This document shows, one piece after another, positions 63,101 to 64,000 of a stretch of 64,000 bases of DNA. The notes below the pieces were generated by a model. It was not told the DNA's origin. It made no database searches and was given only the letters and a program-made list of their open reading frames with translations. This DNA is from Nitzschia sp. DOCU1 (Eukaryota; Bacillariophyta; Bacillariophyceae; Bacillariales; Bacillariaceae). Position numbers and translations under genes: made by a program. Every line of letters begins with the position of its first letter. Position 1 is the stretch's first letter. Where the stretch lies: contig OX595998.1 of the NCBI GenBank assembly GCA_951394045.1, positions 248,001 to 312,000 on the forward strand, in the 5' to 3' direction.

Positions 63101-64000
63101 TGGATGATCGTGACGAGCAGGGAGCCGGCAATATCATGGAAGTACTGAGGCTGCGAGCTGCAACTACCCAAGCAAAGGCTGGTGGTGGAAGGTCTTCGGC
63201 TGACGAAGACAGCAGCGATGACGACAGCGAGGAAGGAAGCTACTCCTCCGACGATTCAGAAGAGGCCGAATACTCGGATGACGAGGAAGAGGAACCAGAC
63301 CAAACTAGTCGAAACATGGCACAGGCTGGAAGCTTGGCCGCGGCGCTTGGAATGAAGGTGGAGCAAGATTATACTCCAGAATTGCCTCCCGCATCTGTTC
63401 CATTCTCGCCCGCTGCCAAGTCTAGGTCGCTGTTTGGTGAGGTCTTCTCAAGTGTTGTCGCGAATCAAGCCAAAAAGTCCGTCCCCGCTGCCAAACAAAC
63501 TATTCCAGTTTCCAAGCCCCAAGCTGGAAGTCTTGCTGCCGCGTTGGGAATGGCCGTGGCTGACCCCATCAGGCCAGAGCAAGTTCAAAAGTCCGTTCCC
63601 GAGACCAAGCCAACTGCTTCTTCTTCTATTCCAGTTTCCAAGCCCCAAGCTGGAAGTCTTGCTGCCGCGTTGGGAATGGCCGTGGCCGACCCCATCATGC
63701 CAGAGCAAGTGCAAAAGGCTGTTCCCAAGACCAAGCCAACTGCTTCTCCTTCTATTCCAGTTTTTAAGCCTCAAGCTGGAAGTCTTGCTGCCGCATTGGG
63801 AATGTCCGTGACGGACCCCATGCCACATGTGCATGCGTCCGCTACTACTAGTACTACTATGAAGCAACAGACCCGAGATGCTGTTTCATCGCCGCCACAA
63901 CCCATGCGAACGACTGTGGATGACTCCAGTTTGGCATATACGGTTGGACCCACGTCGGAAACGGAAATCATGTTACGCGTCGAATTGGCAGCGGCAAGGG
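60142..64000 (+). CDS. PGSLAAALGM-repeat protein, open at the right edge
   Basis: The frame from ATG 60142 (MTWRFGTMRSAAAQKHNK) stays open for 1286 codons to the window end; frame phase was checked at several points. The N-terminal 130 residues are Ser/Asn-rich. The motif [QRA]-P-[GR]-S-L-A-[AE]-A-L-G-M-x-V occurs at least 24 times, starting with QPHSLASALGMSVD near 60538. Between about 61870 and 62960 the spacing is near 33-40 residues, with a shared linker (SxNAPxVRQ...SAPxKAQ). A Lys/Glu-rich stretch (residues about 200-300) and an acidic Ser/Asp tract (about 1030-1055) interrupt the array. Repeats after 63320 use QAGSLAAALGMAV. I recognise no family. The motif could be a short amphipathic helix that binds a partner many times (inference). 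Confidence 0.82.
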   Translation, partial: MTWRFGTMRSAAAQKHNKVIERQNSGNAGPRSAKSSSSDLSVGDKPAVREGTPELLPTSKQAGTPMHPFSNRSFDTPTTADLSWGSNSHNSTLNSEAVDKNASDSEDEFEDNPNPMETMKETSVPSSIVAPQPHSLASALGMSVDPSEQAPAVRRGDFKPQPTTLEEKRVAKEEAMSRLNRIKAKAIKSANKSLGVDEHHLSAAVGMSMEEYESSTKKKVKKTKQEEAPIEVEETSAEQIQFIADTLGIPVELFGVQPTKKSKSKPVPPPEEPEEVQEEPEEIQKKQAEIQEEPNEITRPRPGSLAAALGMAISNEQPTQAVVGDVQNRGTQSVKASQPQHGSLAAALGMFVDSSETAPPVRKVSVRKVSSGEAAAASSGYSPNPGSLAAALGMKVDPALNSPVVLQNIAQRNGVPEVEAPAPGSLAAALGMNVSSSPRALSVPEESQIGPPQPGSLAAALGMRVVPSPANMPVFAGQAPIPSGIGKAQPGSLAAALGMSVDYSNNRPVEVTEKPRPGSLAEALGMRVQAEPAQSTQIVRPQPRSLAAALGMSVDASPDALPVRQTQPQHSSGLLKAQPGSLAAALGMSVDSSFNAPPVRQGSAPTPMKAQPGSLAAALGMSVDYSLNAPVVRQAATELSAPVKAQPGSLAEALGMSVDSSANAPAVRHVAMSAPVKAQPGSLAAALGMNVDSSVNVPPVSQGSAPTPTKAQPGSLAAALGMSVDYSLNAPVVRQAATELSAPVKAQPGSLAEALGISVDSSVNAPAVRHVAMTQSTSAPVKAQPGSLAAALGMNVGSSFSGQAVQEIVVATQPQHPSAPMQAQPGSLAAALGMSVGSSFSAPVVRQAQPQQSSSPMKAQPGSLAAALGALGFNIDSSPNVSASRQGVVATQPPQPSAPMSAQPGSLAAALGMSVDSSSNAPPVRQTALPSGPTNPQPGSLAEALGMKVDYSSQSPPIRHEDSTEKFETGVNAITSSRSTGPSEPIMDDRDEQGAGNIMEVLRLRAATTQAKAGGGRSSADEDSSDDDSEEGSYSSDDSEEAEYSDDEEEEPDQTSRNMAQAGSLAAALGMKVEQDYTPELPPASVPFSPAAKSRSLFGEVFSSVVANQAKKSVPAAKQTIPVSKPQAGSLAAALGMAVADPIRPEQVQKSVPETKPTASSSIPVSKPQAGSLAAALGMAVADPIMPEQVQKAVPKTKPTASPSIPVFKPQAGSLAAALGMSVTDPMPHVHASATTSTTMKQQTRDAVSSPPQPMRTTVDDSSLAYTVGPTSETEIMLRVELAAAR

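Overview
This window looks like nuclear DNA of a diatom, probably a pennate one. Four observations point there: small GT-AG introns of about 70-95 bp; a bifunctional nucleotide cyclase/phosphodiesterase gene pair; CoDi-like Copia elements, a Crypton tyrosine recombinase and a piggyBac element; and long Ser/Thr-rich, low-complexity proteins with RRxS motifs. The species cannot be named from sequence alone.

Layout. 1-2499: tail of a Gypsy element (partial pol, 3' LTR), then a second copy of the LTR end that truncates a small host gene (2500-2953, minus). 3605-8546: a secreted Cys-rich repeat gene (minus), broken by a young, internally deleted Copia element (4416-8511, TSD ATGTA) inserted in its signal-peptide exon. 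9263-9834: degenerate tandem repeats and a PIF/Harbinger-like MITE. 9880-14535: a piggyBac element with TTAA duplications. Its transposase is broken by point lesions, a 226-bp duplication and a 720-bp insertion built almost entirely of short hairpins; a small accessory ORF lies opposite. 15207-19318 (minus) and 32904-37090 (plus): two head-to-head paralogous receptor cyclase/PDE genes, four exons each. Between them lie a lectin-like membrane protein gene, a Crypton with a one-base frameshift, a LINE-like fragment and a complete CoDi Copia element (26584-32868). The CoDi element has identical LTRs and sits 29 bp upstream of the plus-strand cyclase ATG.

37344-50100: a basic RRGSTG-repeat protein (minus), an FkbM-type methyltransferase with a membrane anchor (minus), a MITE, a 1700-aa Ser-rich protein (plus) and a type II membrane glycosyltransferase-like protein (minus). 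50862-58661: a 2599-residue BSD-like protein with a long acidic repeat tract. 60142 to the right edge: an open, unfinished gene with at least 24 copies of a PGSLAAALGM motif.

The two cyclase genes should make and degrade cyclic nucleotide in one membrane polypeptide. The neighbouring basic protein is rich in sites of the kind used by cyclic-nucleotide-dependent kinases, so a functional link is conceivable but only inferred. The left half is TE-dominated; the right half is gene-dense with almost no TEs. All splice sites given here were placed by eye, from frame continuity and, for the cyclases, from agreement between the paralogs.
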